This document shows, one piece after another, positions 8,121 through 15,194 of a stretch of DNA of 37,180 bases. The DNA is taken from IMG/VR virus record IMGVR_UViG_3300045303_000020, positions 1 through 37,180 of that record; one strand, given 5' to 3'. A program made the position numbers and the translations under genes. Every line of letters starts with the position of its first letter. Within the stretch, counting starts at the first letter, position 1. This stretch comes from a virus. Below the pieces are notes generated by a model. The model was not told the origin of the DNA. It did no database searches and saw only the letters and a program-made list of their open reading frames with translations.

Positions 8121-9688
8121 CGCTGCGCGCGCCACTTGTACGAATCAGCGGGAAGATTGTCGATCTCCCTGCGAGTGACACGATAGGCGGTGCGCCCGCT
8201 GGCCCTACGGGTGCTGATGGCTCTGCGCCGCTGACGACGAAGGGCGATCTGCTGACGTTTAGCACGGTCGTTACTGCACTTGGAGTAGGTGCAGATGGAA
8301 CGGTCCTCACGGCGGACAGCGCGCAGGCGCGAGGCATCAAGTGGGGAACCGTCACGGCTGGCGTTTCATCGGTCAGCAACAGCGACGGCACGCTCACGAT
8401 CAGCCCGACGACGGGTGCGGTGGTTGCAAGCCTCGCGCTAGGTCACGCGAACACCTGGACGGCGAAGCAGACGTTCCGCGCCAGCACGACGAGCGCAAGC
8501 ACGGCGGGCATTTATCTGCAATCCGGCACGCTGATGTCCACAGCGGAAGTCGGCGCGGTCGAGTTCCTGACGGACAAGTATTACGCCACGATCACGACGG
8601 GCGCAGCGCGTAAGGAATTGGCGCTGTGGGATGCCGCAGGAACGAGCGGACGAGTCCCATATGAAACGACGAATGGGCGACTGACAGACACTGCGAATCT
8701 CGCATGGAATAACGGCAACGTAACACTAACGCTGGGAGGCGCAGCAGGATCCGCAGCGGAGCGGATTTACGCAACCTCTACCGCCAACAGTGGAGTCGGA
8801 TTCGTTAACGAGAACCTCTCGACAGGCACCGCAGGCTATGCCGGGATATTTGTCAGGAACTCCGTTGACACGGGTGGAATGACCTACGCAGGCACGGGCT
8901 TCACTGTTTCCGGCGTGCTTGGGCCGAGCACTTTTCAGCTCTACAACAATTTATCTGGCAAAGCCGTCAATCTTGCGTCAAACGCTGGTGTTATCAATTT
9001 TAGCGTTGACCTTTTCGCCACCGCCCGGATGCGCATCGAGGCTAACGGTGACATCAAGTATCTCAATGCCGGGGTGCAGAAGTACCACTTCGACACGGTC
9101 AACTCGAGATTCAATTTCCTCGAGGCAGTCACGACGGCGGGGAACGATTTTTATTATTTGAAAGCGCAGAACGCGCAAACTGGGGTGTTCTTTCAGAACA
9201 ACAGCACTGGTGCTGCTGGTTCGGTAGCGTTAGCTGCGTTTAACAGTGCCAACTATATTGGGCTGTTCAAATATTCGACTGGCTTCACTACTGCGGGACT
9301 GCTAACCGCAGGGACCGGAAGTTTATTCACCGACTCAGGTAATTTGCTGATTGGCCCAATAGCGGCATCGGTAGCGACAATTTTTGTAACTGGCGGAACC
9401 GCCGCAGCGAATGAACGGATGCGCATTGATTCGTCCGGTATCACGATTGCCGATGCTCACAACATCGTCGTCAATACCTCGACCGGCACGAAAATCGGCA
9501 CCGGCACGACGCAAAAGATTGGTTTCTGGAACGCTACGCCGATAGCGCAAAAGACTGGCTATGGCACGCCGACCGGTAACGTCAATCAAGGCTCTTTTGC
9601 GGCTGGGTCGATCACCTTGCCAAACCTTGCCGCGCACGTCGCGCAGTTGTGTCTTGACTTGAAAGCCGCTGGGCTCATCGGGGCGTAA
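8117..9688 (+). CDS. Tail fibre/tail spike protein, 523 aa
   Basis: After an N-terminal segment with a GPTGADGSAP collagen-like stretch, the sequence shows SVSNSDGTLTISPTTGAVV and HANTWTAKQTF, motifs frequent in phage fibre shafts. It continues with Ser/Thr/Asn/Gly-rich beta-like repeats. The last 60 residues (about 460-523) differ and end in an Ala/Leu-rich helix (NLAAHVAQLCLDLKAAGLIG) that may trimerise. The ATG at 8117 in an ATGA overlap was chosen; an upstream in-frame TTG at 8093 has no support. Base composition is less GC-rich than its neighbours, suggesting separate acquisition, as is usual for host-range genes. Confidence 0.7.
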   Translation: MTLRAPLVRISGKIVDLPASDTIGGAPAGPTGADGSAPLTTKGDLLTFSTVVTALGVGADGTVLTADSAQARGIKWGTVTAGVSSVSNSDGTLTISPTTGAVVASLALGHANTWTAKQTFRASTTSASTAGIYLQSGTLMSTAEVGAVEFLTDKYYATITTGAARKELALWDAAGTSGRVPYETTNGRLTDTANLAWNNGNVTLTLGGAAGSAAERIYATSTANSGVGFVNENLSTGTAGYAGIFVRNSVDTGGMTYAGTGFTVSGVLGPSTFQLYNNLSGKAVNLASNAGVINFSVDLFATARMRIEANGDIKYLNAGVQKYHFDTVNSRFNFLEAVTTAGNDFYYLKAQNAQTGVFFQNNSTGAAGSVALAAFNSANYIGLFKYSTGFTTAGLLTAGTGSLFTDSGNLLIGPIAASVATIFVTGGTAAANERMRIDSSGITIADAHNIVVNTSTGTKIGTGTTQKIGFWNATPIAQKTGYGTPTGNVNQGSFAAGSITLPNLAAHVAQLCLDLKAAGLIGA

Positions 9689-9844
9689 ATGGACGCAAAA
9701 GAAGAGTGGGAATTGCGCCGCGAAAACTTGCTGCTCAAGCGGGCATTGATCGAGGCACAGGTGCAGAACCAGCAGGCCGCGCATGCGGAAGTGACGCGCC
9801 AGTTGGCCGCGATGGGCGACGAATACAAAGCAGCCGATGAGTGA
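9689..9844 (+). CDS. Small coiled-coil protein, 51 aa
   Basis: The frame starts at the ATG directly after the fibre stop codon and encodes 51 residues, strongly charged and helical (KEEWELRRENLLLKRALIEAQ). There is no signal or membrane segment. It overlaps the following holin-like gene by 8 nt. Similar short coiled-coil genes lie before holins in other phages, but I do not recognise a family. A lysis-accessory role is only inferred. Confidence 0.55.
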   Translation: MDAKEEWELRRENLLLKRALIEAQVQNQQAAHAEVTRQLAAMGDEYKAADE

Positions 9845-9950
9845 GCGCAAAACCACGGCGGCGGACGGCTTGCGCTCGCTGGGAACCGCGGCGACGCTGC
9901 TGTTTATCCTGATCGGCGTCATCGCCGTGGCGCAATGCGTGGCGGGCTGA
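9837..9950 (+). CDS. Small membrane protein, holin-like, 37 aa
   Basis: The 37 codons encode a short basic/polar N-terminus (MSERKTTAADG) followed by one hydrophobic helix at about residues 15-36 (LGTAATLLFILIGVIAVAQC). The ATG lies inside the previous gene. Very small single-span proteins placed between fibres and a second membrane gene are often holins, antiholins or lysis regulators. Family assignment is not possible from sequence alone. Confidence 0.55.
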   Translation: MSERKTTAADGLRSLGTAATLLFILIGVIAVAQCVAG

Positions 9951-9953
9951 TCA

Positions 9954-10088
9954 TTGACCCCACCCAACGCCACCGTAGAAACGCGCCTGGCCCTGCTGGA
10001 AGCGCGGATGCGGATCGTCATCTTGACGCTGGAGGGCATGATCGTCGCATTCGTAAGCGCGCTGATCGCGTACTTTTTCAAGGGTTAA
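9954..10088 (+). CDS. XhlA/holin-like membrane-anchored protein, 44 aa
   Basis: The only open start after the in-frame TGA at 9948-9950 is TTG at 9954. The product has an amphipathic helix with TRLALLEARMR, followed by a C-terminal membrane helix (IVAFVSALIAYFF) and a Lys-Gly end. This layout (charged coiled helix, then one C-terminal span) is that of the haemolysin XhlA family, although at 44 residues it is shorter than usual. With the preceding gene it may form the lysis cassette. No endolysin follows. Confidence 0.55.
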   Translation: MTPPNATVETRLALLEARMRIVILTLEGMIVAFVSALIAYFFKG

Positions 10089-10103
10089 TCTAAAGGAGCA
10101 GCG

Positions 10104-10520
10104 ATGTCCAAGTTCACCATCGGAGTTACCGCAGGGACTGCCAACGTATACCCGTACGGGCAGGGCAGCGAGGTCAAGAAGGTGCTGAAGGAAGGCGAGA
10201 CAGTGGCGTGCGAGGTGCCGGTGGGCCCGCACCCTGAGCCGCAGATCGCGCAGCCGCCGAAGGAGCAGGCCAGGCAGCAAGTCGACGAGGACAAGGCAGC
10301 GCCAGCAGCGGGTGTCGCTGACGACGCACCGCACGGGCAACGCGCGGGCACGCTATTGGTCGCCGTCACGCAAGGCGCCGTCACGCTGCGCACCTACGCC
10401 GGCAATGCCTTCTCCGAGCAGAAGCTCGAGCTGGGCGCGTCGGCCTCGGTCGAGGTCACGGAAACCAATCACATCACGCTGGCGGTGTACGACGCAGCGC
10501 CGGTGGTCGACCCGAGGTAA
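10104..10520 (+). CDS. Hypothetical late protein, 138 aa
   Basis: No family is recognised. A strong AAAGGAG site lies 6 nt before ATG 10104. The first 40 residues and the last 55 look beta-rich (TLLVAVTQGAVTLRTY, SVEVTETNHITLAVYD); between them is a Pro/Gln/Asp-rich linker at about residues 46-75. The gene sits between the holin-like pair and a final small protein, so it may be a virion accessory protein or a lysis-module gene. It has no signal peptide and no membrane segment. Confidence 0.6.
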   Translation: MSKFTIGVTAGTANVYPYGQGSEVKKVLKEGETVACEVPVGPHPEPQIAQPPKEQARQQVDEDKAAPAAGVADDAPHGQRAGTLLVAVTQGAVTLRTYAGNAFSEQKLELGASASVEVTETNHITLAVYDAAPVVDPR

Positions 10521-10522
10521 CC

Positions 10523-11026
10523 ATGGCGAACATTCCGATCGCCGGCCTGATGTACCAGGGGCACCCCTGCAGTTACGACGATGGCGTGGTGCCGCCGATC
10601 GTGCCACCGGATCCGCCGAAGCCAACGGAACCGGGAACCACCATCTACCCGCCGGAGCTGCAACCGAAGAACAAGAGCCAGTCGGCGCTGCCGTGGACGA
10701 CCGGGACGCGCCTCTCTGGCCCGGAGATCGACCACAATACCGCGTGGATCATTAACTTCCGCGCGGGTGCTGCGAGTACGCGCGTGGTGCGTCTTTCTGC
10801 CGTTGAGCGTGAGGGCGGGCCGGAGATGCGCGTCGGCATCCTGTTCCGCCGCAGTGACGGCGCGGTGCTGCAGCGGCTGCAATCGTCGAGCCTGACGTAC
10901 AACTGCCTGGTCGGGCAACCGGCAACGCCGTATCGCGTGCCGCTCGAGGCGAACACCAACTACGCGCTCGGGATCTACAACGTGAACGCAGAGCAGGGGG
11001 CGATGTTCTGCGACCTGTATCTGTAA
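10523..11026 (+). CDS. Hypothetical late protein with Pro-rich N-terminus, 167 aa
   Basis: This is the last plus-strand gene before the convergent gap. Residues 22-37 are Pro-rich (VVPPIVPPDPPKPTEP), followed by a beta-rich domain with WIINFRAGAAS, MRVGILFRRSDG and an ending GAMFCDLYL. The pattern fits a small tail or decoration beta-sandwich, but no family is recognised. The start ATG lies 2 nt after the previous stop. Confidence 0.58.
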   Translation: MANIPIAGLMYQGHPCSYDDGVVPPIVPPDPPKPTEPGTTIYPPELQPKNKSQSALPWTTGTRLSGPEIDHNTAWIINFRAGAASTRVVRLSAVEREGGPEMRVGILFRRSDGAVLQRLQSSSLTYNCLVGQPATPYRVPLEANTNYALGIYNVNAEQGAMFCDLYL

Positions 11027-11214
11027 AGGCGTCCAATATTTCTGCGCCACGTAGGGAGAATTCATGGCATTACGCGCGCGTTTTTTGGAAAACCGCTACG
11101 ACTAACCTGTTGAATCAGACCGCGTCTCCGGTTTAGCGTGCCGTATAATCGGTGATTGCGCGCGCCCTTGAAAACGTTGGCTTTTCGCTCTGCGAATTTG
11201 GGCGCTTCCAATAT
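11027..11214. other. Convergent intergenic gap, candidate attP region
   Basis: These 188 bases separate the end of the plus-strand late module from the end of the integrase gene on the minus strand. They hold a 9-bp direct repeat (TCCAATATT at 11032-11040 and 11207-11215), a T6 run at about 11081, and a TATAAT box near 11142 with no clear -35. Attachment sites usually lie beside the integrase gene, and this is the only non-coding space there. No tRNA 3' end was recognised, so the crossover core is unknown. Confidence 0.4.
11064..11105 (+). other. Possible 13-codon mini-ORF
   Basis: An AGGGAG ribosome-site-like sequence stands before an ATG that opens only 13 codons (MALRARFLENRYD). It may be the remnant of a gene, a leader, or a reading frame that is completed by host DNA after integration. 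It may equally be chance. It is listed because a good ribosome site before such a short frame in the candidate attP gap is noticeable. Confidence 0.2.
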
Positions 11215-12180
11215 TCACAGCCGGCGCTTGAGCGTTGGCGCGTTGATCGTGCGCAGCCGCTTGATGTACCGGTCGCTCATTTTCTTCGACGTGTGGCCGA
11301 GCATCGCCTGGTAGTCCAGCCCTTCCTCTTCGGCCGTGGTCGCCGACATCCCGCGGATGTCGTGGAAGCGAGTATCGCGCTCGACGCTGGCGGCATCGCG
11401 AGCGGTCGCGAACGCTTCCTGCAGGCGCCGGCCGGTGATCGGGCGACCCTTGTCCGTCGAAACCACGAACAGCCCCACGATCGGGATGCGCTTCGCGGCC
11501 TCTAAAACGGCGCGCAGCGGGGGCGTGATCTCGAAAGCCTGCCGTGCCCCAGTCTTAACTTGGACGACGCTCAGGCGCTCGCCCACTGCCGCCCAGCGCA
11601 GCCCGAGCACGTCGCTCTCGCGCATGCTCGTGAGGTAGGCTAGATCCATCGCGATCTGCAGCCAGCGCGGCGAGATCTCGCGGATGCGCCGGAACTCGTC
11701 GTCGGTGATTCGTCGGCCGCGCGGCGTCGTTTCGTTGAAGTTGACGTGCTCGGCCTCGTTCGTCGTCACCCATCCCCACTCGCCGCCGATCCGGTACGCG
11801 ACGCGGAGCAGCGATAGACAGCCATTGAACCAGCCGCGCTTCACCCTGCCGCTGTCACGCCATCGCGCGATGGCGAAACGGCTCAGGTCGTCGGCGGGGA
11901 GGGTGCCGAACTCGGCGTCGATAGTGCGGCTGTAATCGGCGTAGCGGTTGCGCGTGCTCTTAGCGTAGTCCGCCATGCAATCGTCGAGATAGCGGTGGAC
12001 CAGATCAGCGACGGTGACGTGTGGCGGAAGGCACTCCAATTCGGCCCACAATCGTAGCGCTCGCGCCTTGACCTTCCCGAGGTTGTGCCACTTGCCGTCG
12101 GCGCTGACGTAGTAAAAGGTCGACCCCCGCAGGTACATCCGTGGGGGGAGATCGAGATTCTTGGTGCGGCGACGACCCAT
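11215..12180 (-). CDS. int: Tyrosine-family site-specific integrase, 321 aa
   Basis: This enzyme integrates the phage chromosome at attB. From ATG 12180 the catalytic set is visible: Arg187 (in LTSMRESD), Lys209 (QVKTG), His273-x-x-Arg276 (HDIR), His296 (LGHTS) and Tyr305 (DRYIK). The N-terminus MGRRRTKNLDLPPRMYLRG is the arm-binding start seen in integrases paired with DUF4224 proteins, so 12180 is preferred to an upstream in-frame start at 12258. A core-binding SAM-like domain spans about residues 55-145. The gene is the last of the left operon, as int is in lambda. Confidence 0.95.
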   Translation of the reverse strand: MGRRRTKNLDLPPRMYLRGSTFYYVSADGKWHNLGKVKARALRLWAELECLPPHVTVADLVHRYLDDCMADYAKSTRNRYADYSRTIDAEFGTLPADDLSRFAIARWRDSGRVKRGWFNGCLSLLRVAYRIGGEWGWVTTNEAEHVNFNETTPRGRRITDDEFRRIREISPRWLQIAMDLAYLTSMRESDVLGLRWAAVGERLSVVQVKTGARQAFEITPPLRAVLEAAKRIPIVGLFVVSTDKGRPITGRRLQEAFATARDAASVERDTRFHDIRGMSATTAEEEGLDYQAMLGHTSKKMSDRYIKRLRTINAPTLKRRL

Positions 12181-12334
12181 GAATCGCTTCGAGTGCGGAG
12201 CGGAGCACTTTAGGCCGACCGGAGCCGGATTGAAAGTAGGGTATTCCATAGCGGTCAAACCACTCCCTCTGCTTGCTGGCTCTTACCTTGCCGGTTAGGT
12301 CAGCCACTTCCTCGGGCGAAAGCCACTGATTCAT
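12005..12334 (-). CDS. DUF4224 protein, possible excisionase-type partner of the integrase
   Basis: MNQWLSPEEVADLTGKVRA, then a REWFDRYGIPYF segment and RPKVLRSALEAIHG form a complete DUF4224 domain in the first 50 residues. These small DNA-binding-like proteins stand directly upstream of integrases in many proteobacterial phages, so a role in integration/excision control is likely. Family members normally stop at or near the integrase ATG; here the frame stays open for a further 176 nt in another frame inside int, giving 109 residues. The tail from about residue 52 is out-of-frame integrase coding. Start ATG 12334 overlaps the previous stop (ATGA). Confidence 0.75.
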   Translation of the reverse strand: MNQWLSPEEVADLTGKVRASKQREWFDRYGIPYFQSGSGRPKVLRSALEAIHGSSPHQESRSPPTDVPAGVDLLLRQRRRQVAQPREGQGASATIVGRIGVPSATRHRR

Positions 12335-12555
12335 GTCTCGGCGTGAACCTGTCGGTGATGCTTGCGGCACAACCAAACGACTGCGAGGTGCATATCCTCG
12401 GCGTAGGATGGGTGATGCGCCTCGACGTGTTCGGCGCTGCCGCACACCCAACACGGCGCGCGCTGTATTTCGCCGCGTCGCAGCGCCTTCGCTACGGCGG
12501 CATTGGCAGCGTCTCGAATGAACACCGCGCCGGGCTCATCGGTCCACTTAACCAT
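12331..12555 (-). CDS. Small HNH-like zinc protein, 74 aa
   Basis: Cysteines 35 and 38 (CWVC), His47-His48 (EAHH), and C63 with H66-H67 (WLCRKHH) form a small HNH/His-Me-like zinc fold seen in many phage operons. The central Asn of a functional HNH site is not obvious, so it may be structural rather than nucleolytic. The ATG at 12555 follows an AGGGAG site and overlaps the previous stop as TGATG; the end overlaps the DUF4224 start as ATGA. Confidence 0.75.
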   Translation of the reverse strand: MVKWTDEPGAVFIRDAANAAVAKALRRGEIQRAPCWVCGSAEHVEAHHPSYAEDMHLAVVWLCRKHHRQVHAET

Positions 12556-12761
12556 CAATCTCCCTTCGTGGTATCGGGTTGGTAGCTGACGACTCGATGT
12601 AGTCCGATAAACGCAACCGGCTTTCCGCTTGGCTCGCGTCGGCCGTTGATGATGTCGCACAAGAATGGTTGTGTTACCCCGATTGCCTGCGCAAGAGCCT
12701 TCTGTGATCCGTATCGCTCGACTTGTACTTGTAGCTCGCGACGGACCTGTTCGGCGTTCAT
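12555..12761 (-). CDS. Cro/XRE-type helix-turn-helix regulator, 68 aa
   Basis: The segment YGSQKALAQAIGVTQPFLCD followed by IINGRREPS is a clear helix-turn-helix of the Cro/YdaS type at about residues 16-45. An excellent GGAGAAGGA ribosome site precedes ATG 12761. The tail (SYQPDTTKGD) is short, so the protein is a bare DNA-binding unit. Its location just before the integration genes suggests local control of them, but the target is unknown. Confidence 0.75.
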   Translation of the reverse strand: MNAEQVRRELQVQVERYGSQKALAQAIGVTQPFLCDIINGRREPSGKPVAFIGLHRVVSYQPDTTKGD

Positions 12762-13168
12762 TCCTTCTCCGGTAGGGCATCGAGATAGGCGTCTATCATT
12801 TCGCAACGCTTTTCTGGCGATGCTGTCATCCATTCATCATGCGGCGGGTCGTACTCGAACGGGTACGTCCACGACGTATGCACGTCGACCGGCCATGTGG
12901 TCGGCAGGAACGGGCGCATCCCGGCGGCATGACCAGATCGCCAAGTTCGATACCGTTCTGCATCCCGACGGAGTAGTGCTACTGCATCCCCCTGCTCCTT
13001 TTCTTCGTTGACCGTGGGGGCTGCTAGACAGCCGGGAGCGTGCTGCTCTGCATCCAGCCCGCCCCATTCCGCCTTGCACAATTTGCAACGTTTGAAGCGC
13101 AATCCGCCATTCCATTCTTCCGTAGCAAACTCCCGCAGCGCATCGTGTAGGGCTTGCTCTCGGGTCAT
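12758..13168 (-). CDS. Hypothetical phage protein with Cys/His cluster, 136 aa
   Basis: The N-terminus TREQALHDALREFATEEWNG is helical, followed by C-K-L-C and an H-x-x-x-C group (RCKLCKAEWGGLDAEQHAPGC) that may bind zinc. The rest is mixed, with a Trp/Pro/Tyr-rich patch (WPVDVHTSWTYPFEYDPP). No family with known function is recognised. The start is the ATG at 13168 in an ATGA overlap with the previous gene. It belongs to the left operon of accessory genes. Confidence 0.68.
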   Translation of the reverse strand: MTREQALHDALREFATEEWNGGLRFKRCKLCKAEWGGLDAEQHAPGCLAAPTVNEEKEQGDAVALLRRDAERYRTWRSGHAAGMRPFLPTTWPVDVHTSWTYPFEYDPPHDEWMTASPEKRCEMIDAYLDALPEKE

Positions 13169-13602
13169 TTGGGCCCCGTGATCTGTTCCGCTACCCAATC
13201 GCGCATCTGCTGCCAGCGTTTCTCATCTAGCCGGCGCTTGCCTTCGGGCGTGCGGTCGTCGAGTAAATAGCCCCAATCAGGATCGTCGTTCATGTACATA
13301 ATCTCTGCGGCCAGTGGCTTTGCTACACCGAAAGCCTTGGCGACATCTTCAGGCTCGCAGGCGTCGAGCCCTTTCATGTCGAGCCCTCGCGCCTGTCCGA
13401 GCGCCCCGAGCGCGCATACCCCACCGCCATCGTCTACTAGCGCGTCCGTAACAAGTCGCTTTTCCGGCATGGCGTCGAGCGCGGCTAGCATTTCGCGCAA
13501 TAACGCCTGTCCGCGCTTGCCCCGCGTAGCACTTGCAACTTGTCCGCGCCAGCGAATTAAGTCCCAGTTGTCGAGATTGGTGCTGTATCCGCTGCGGCTC
13601 AT
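13165..13602 (-). CDS. Conserved phage protein, 145 aa
   Basis: The beginning MSRSGYSTNLDNWDLIRWRG and the following RGKRGQALLREMLAALDAMP match a conserved protein found in early regions of many proteobacterial phages. A VCALGALG segment and an AEIMYMNDD segment recur in that family as well. Its function is unknown. The start ATG 13602 overlaps the previous stop by the ATGA pattern, so an upstream in-frame start at 13644 is rejected. Confidence 0.78.
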   Translation of the reverse strand: MSRSGYSTNLDNWDLIRWRGQVASATRGKRGQALLREMLAALDAMPEKRLVTDALVDDGGGVCALGALGQARGLDMKGLDACEPEDVAKAFGVAKPLAAEIMYMNDDPDWGYLLDDRTPEGKRRLDEKRWQQMRDWVAEQITGPK

Positions 13603-13844
13603 TTGGGCGGCTCCAAGGGAAGATTGCGGACGGCGAGCGCGCAATGGTCGCAGGCGCGGTTATAGGCTGCGTCCGACTCATCGCCCGTATCTTCGATGCC
13701 CTTTTCATCCTCACACACCTTCGCCGCCGCTTCCCGCATAGCCTCGGCACCCTCGCGGAAAGCTATGTCGTAAGCCAGCGGCCAATCATCCCGCGCGGGC
13801 GGGGCGGCGAGCGTAGGCTGTACCTGTTGCTGCTCAATAGTCAT
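13599..13844 (-). CDS. Hypothetical acidic protein, 81 aa
   Basis: A Pro/Gln-rich first 20 residues precede an acidic helical part (AFREGAEAMREAAAKVCEDE) with three cysteines. It has no recognised family and no membrane segment. It is linked by ATGA overlaps on both sides, which makes it a firm gene of the operon even though its function cannot be stated. Confidence 0.68.
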   Translation of the reverse strand: MTIEQQQVQPTLAAPPARDDWPLAYDIAFREGAEAMREAAAKVCEDEKGIEDTGDESDAAYNRACDHCALAVRNLPLEPPK

Positions 13845-14035
13845 GTGATCCTCCCGGCCGCATACAGCGCCAACTGAACGCGATTGCTGTAGCCGTTGCC
13901 GAGCTTCGCGCGGATCATCTTCGCGTGCGCCTTGACCGTGCTGACGCTTAGTCCGAGATCGCGGGCGATGGCCTTGTCAGGCAGGCCCGAGCCGATGCCG
14001 GTCAGCACGGCGCGTTCGCGTGGGGTGAGGTTCAT
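13841..14035 (-). CDS. Solo LuxR/GerE-type HTH protein, 64 aa
   Basis: The whole protein is a GerE helix-turn-helix: LTPRERAVLTGIGSGLPDKA, then IARDLGLSVSTVKAHAKMIRAKL. No receiver or autoinducer domain is present. LuxR family members use this unit to bind DNA as dimers. Such a short, isolated form inside a recombination operon may act as a small transcription regulator of phage or host genes. Start ATG 14035 is in an ATGA overlap with the ninB-like gene. Confidence 0.85.
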   Translation of the reverse strand: MNLTPRERAVLTGIGSGLPDKAIARDLGLSVSTVKAHAKMIRAKLGNGYSNRVQLALYAAGRIT

Positions 14036-14427
14036 GCGGCCAACTCCAAGCCGAGATTGCTGGCGACGTATGCCTCGATCTTGTTCAGGTACTCGGTGAA
14101 CTCGGCAACGTCGAGCGTCGTCGTGCTTACCGGCACGAGTTCGCCGCTCGGCGTCGGGATCTTCGGTAGGAATTGGCTGCCGAACTCGTGATGCCAGGCG
14201 TCGCGGCTGAATTGCTTGCCATCGACCCATGCGTTATCCGCGATCTCTTCGAGTCGCTTCCAGTAGAGATTGTTTTGCGGGATGGACCGCTGCGACTTGT
14301 ACTCGGTCACTTCCACCGACAGCGGCTTACCGTTGTCGGCGCAGGCTTGCCAGTTCGCGCCGATGAAGCCGAGCAACTGCCGGAAGTGGCCTTCCTGCCG
14401 CAAGATGAAGTGTCGACGCAGATTCAT
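14032..14427 (-). CDS. ninB: NinB/Orf-family recombination mediator, 131 aa
   Basis: The segment EVTEYKSQRSIPQNNLYWKR, followed by LEEIADNAWVDGKQFSRDAWHHEF, is the hallmark of the NinB family. In lambda, NinB (Orf) helps load recombinase on SSB-coated single-stranded DNA and can substitute for RecFOR. Length is close to the 146 residues of lambda NinB. It stands directly after the exonuclease and annealing protein genes, so the three likely form one recombination system. Start ATG 14427 overlaps the exonuclease stop (ATGA). Confidence 0.88.
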   Translation of the reverse strand: MNLRRHFILRQEGHFRQLLGFIGANWQACADNGKPLSVEVTEYKSQRSIPQNNLYWKRLEEIADNAWVDGKQFSRDAWHHEFGSQFLPKIPTPSGELVPVSTTTLDVAEFTEYLNKIEAYVASNLGLELAA

Positions 14428-15194
14428 GCGGCCTCGCGCATCATCGGGCGGTGCCCGGTCTGACACTGCCAGAAGCATAAAAGGGCGTCGAACATGGCGA
14501 GCCCGCGCGTGAGGTCGACCTCCGGCACTTCCAGCAGGACGGACAGGCCCGGCACGGTGGTCGACACGAACACGATCGCGCAGCGCGCCGCCGGCACCCG
14601 CAAGCCGCGCCGGTACGCCGCGAGCTGCATCGGATGCTCGTCCCATAATTTCGGCAGAGTGGCGGCGGTGAATTCCTTGCTCTTGTAATCGATTACCCAT
14701 GCGTCGGAGTGCAAGTCGCATTTGCCGCCGTAGCCGGCCGGGTGCGCGAACGAACGCTCCGGCAGCCACTGCTGCTCGCCGCACCAGTCGGTGATCTCCT
14801 GGCGGGCGCCCTTGACGTGCGCGAACAGGTCGGGGTCGGGCATCTCGCCGCGGTAGTGGCGCTCGAGGGCGCCATGAATGCTCTCGCCGCGCTCGCGTGC
14901 CTTGCGCGCCTGTTCCTGCGCGTCGAGGCGCACGCGGGCGAGCCACGCGTCTTCCGTCTCGCCGATGATCCGCGGCAGCGTCAGGCCGGCCATCAGCAAC
15001 TGCTCGGCCATCCAGCGGTTGAGCGCCGGCCGGTCGGCGCAGCGCATGACGGTCGTAACGGACGGGACGAGCCCGAGCTTGCGCGCGTCGGCCAGGGTGG
15101 CATTGCGCTCCTTGCCGTTGCGGCCGATCACCGTATAGGCGGGCGTGCCGTCGAGCTTGTACCAGTGGCCGGTGGACGTTGCGAAGTCGTTCAT
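14424..15194 (-). CDS. PD-(D/E)XK exonuclease (RecB/Cas4-like), 256 aa
   Basis: Motifs in order are GESIHGALERH (about residues 103-113, His107), GGKCD (Asp160), VIDYKSK (Asp169, Lys171) and QLAAYRRG (Gln190-Tyr194). They form a complete PD-(D/E)XK nuclease core as in lambda-type exonucleases and RecB-like phage nucleases. The likely role is 5'-to-3' resection giving single strands for the annealing protein encoded just upstream. Start ATG 15194 follows a GAGAGG site. Confidence 0.88.
   Translation of the reverse strand: MNDFATSTGHWYKLDGTPAYTVIGRNGKERNATLADARKLGLVPSVTTVMRCADRPALNRWMAEQLLMAGLTLPRIIGETEDAWLARVRLDAQEQARKARERGESIHGALERHYRGEMPDPDLFAHVKGARQEITDWCGEQQWLPERSFAHPAGYGGKCDLHSDAWVIDYKSKEFTAATLPKLWDEHPMQLAAYRRGLRVPAARCAIVFVSTTVPGLSVLLEVPEVDLTRGLAMFDALLCFWQCQTGHRPMMREAA

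Noticed and set aside
11130-11170. TATAAT box in the convergent gap as a promoter
   Set aside because: No -35 element lies at 16-19 bp and no gene follows on that strand.
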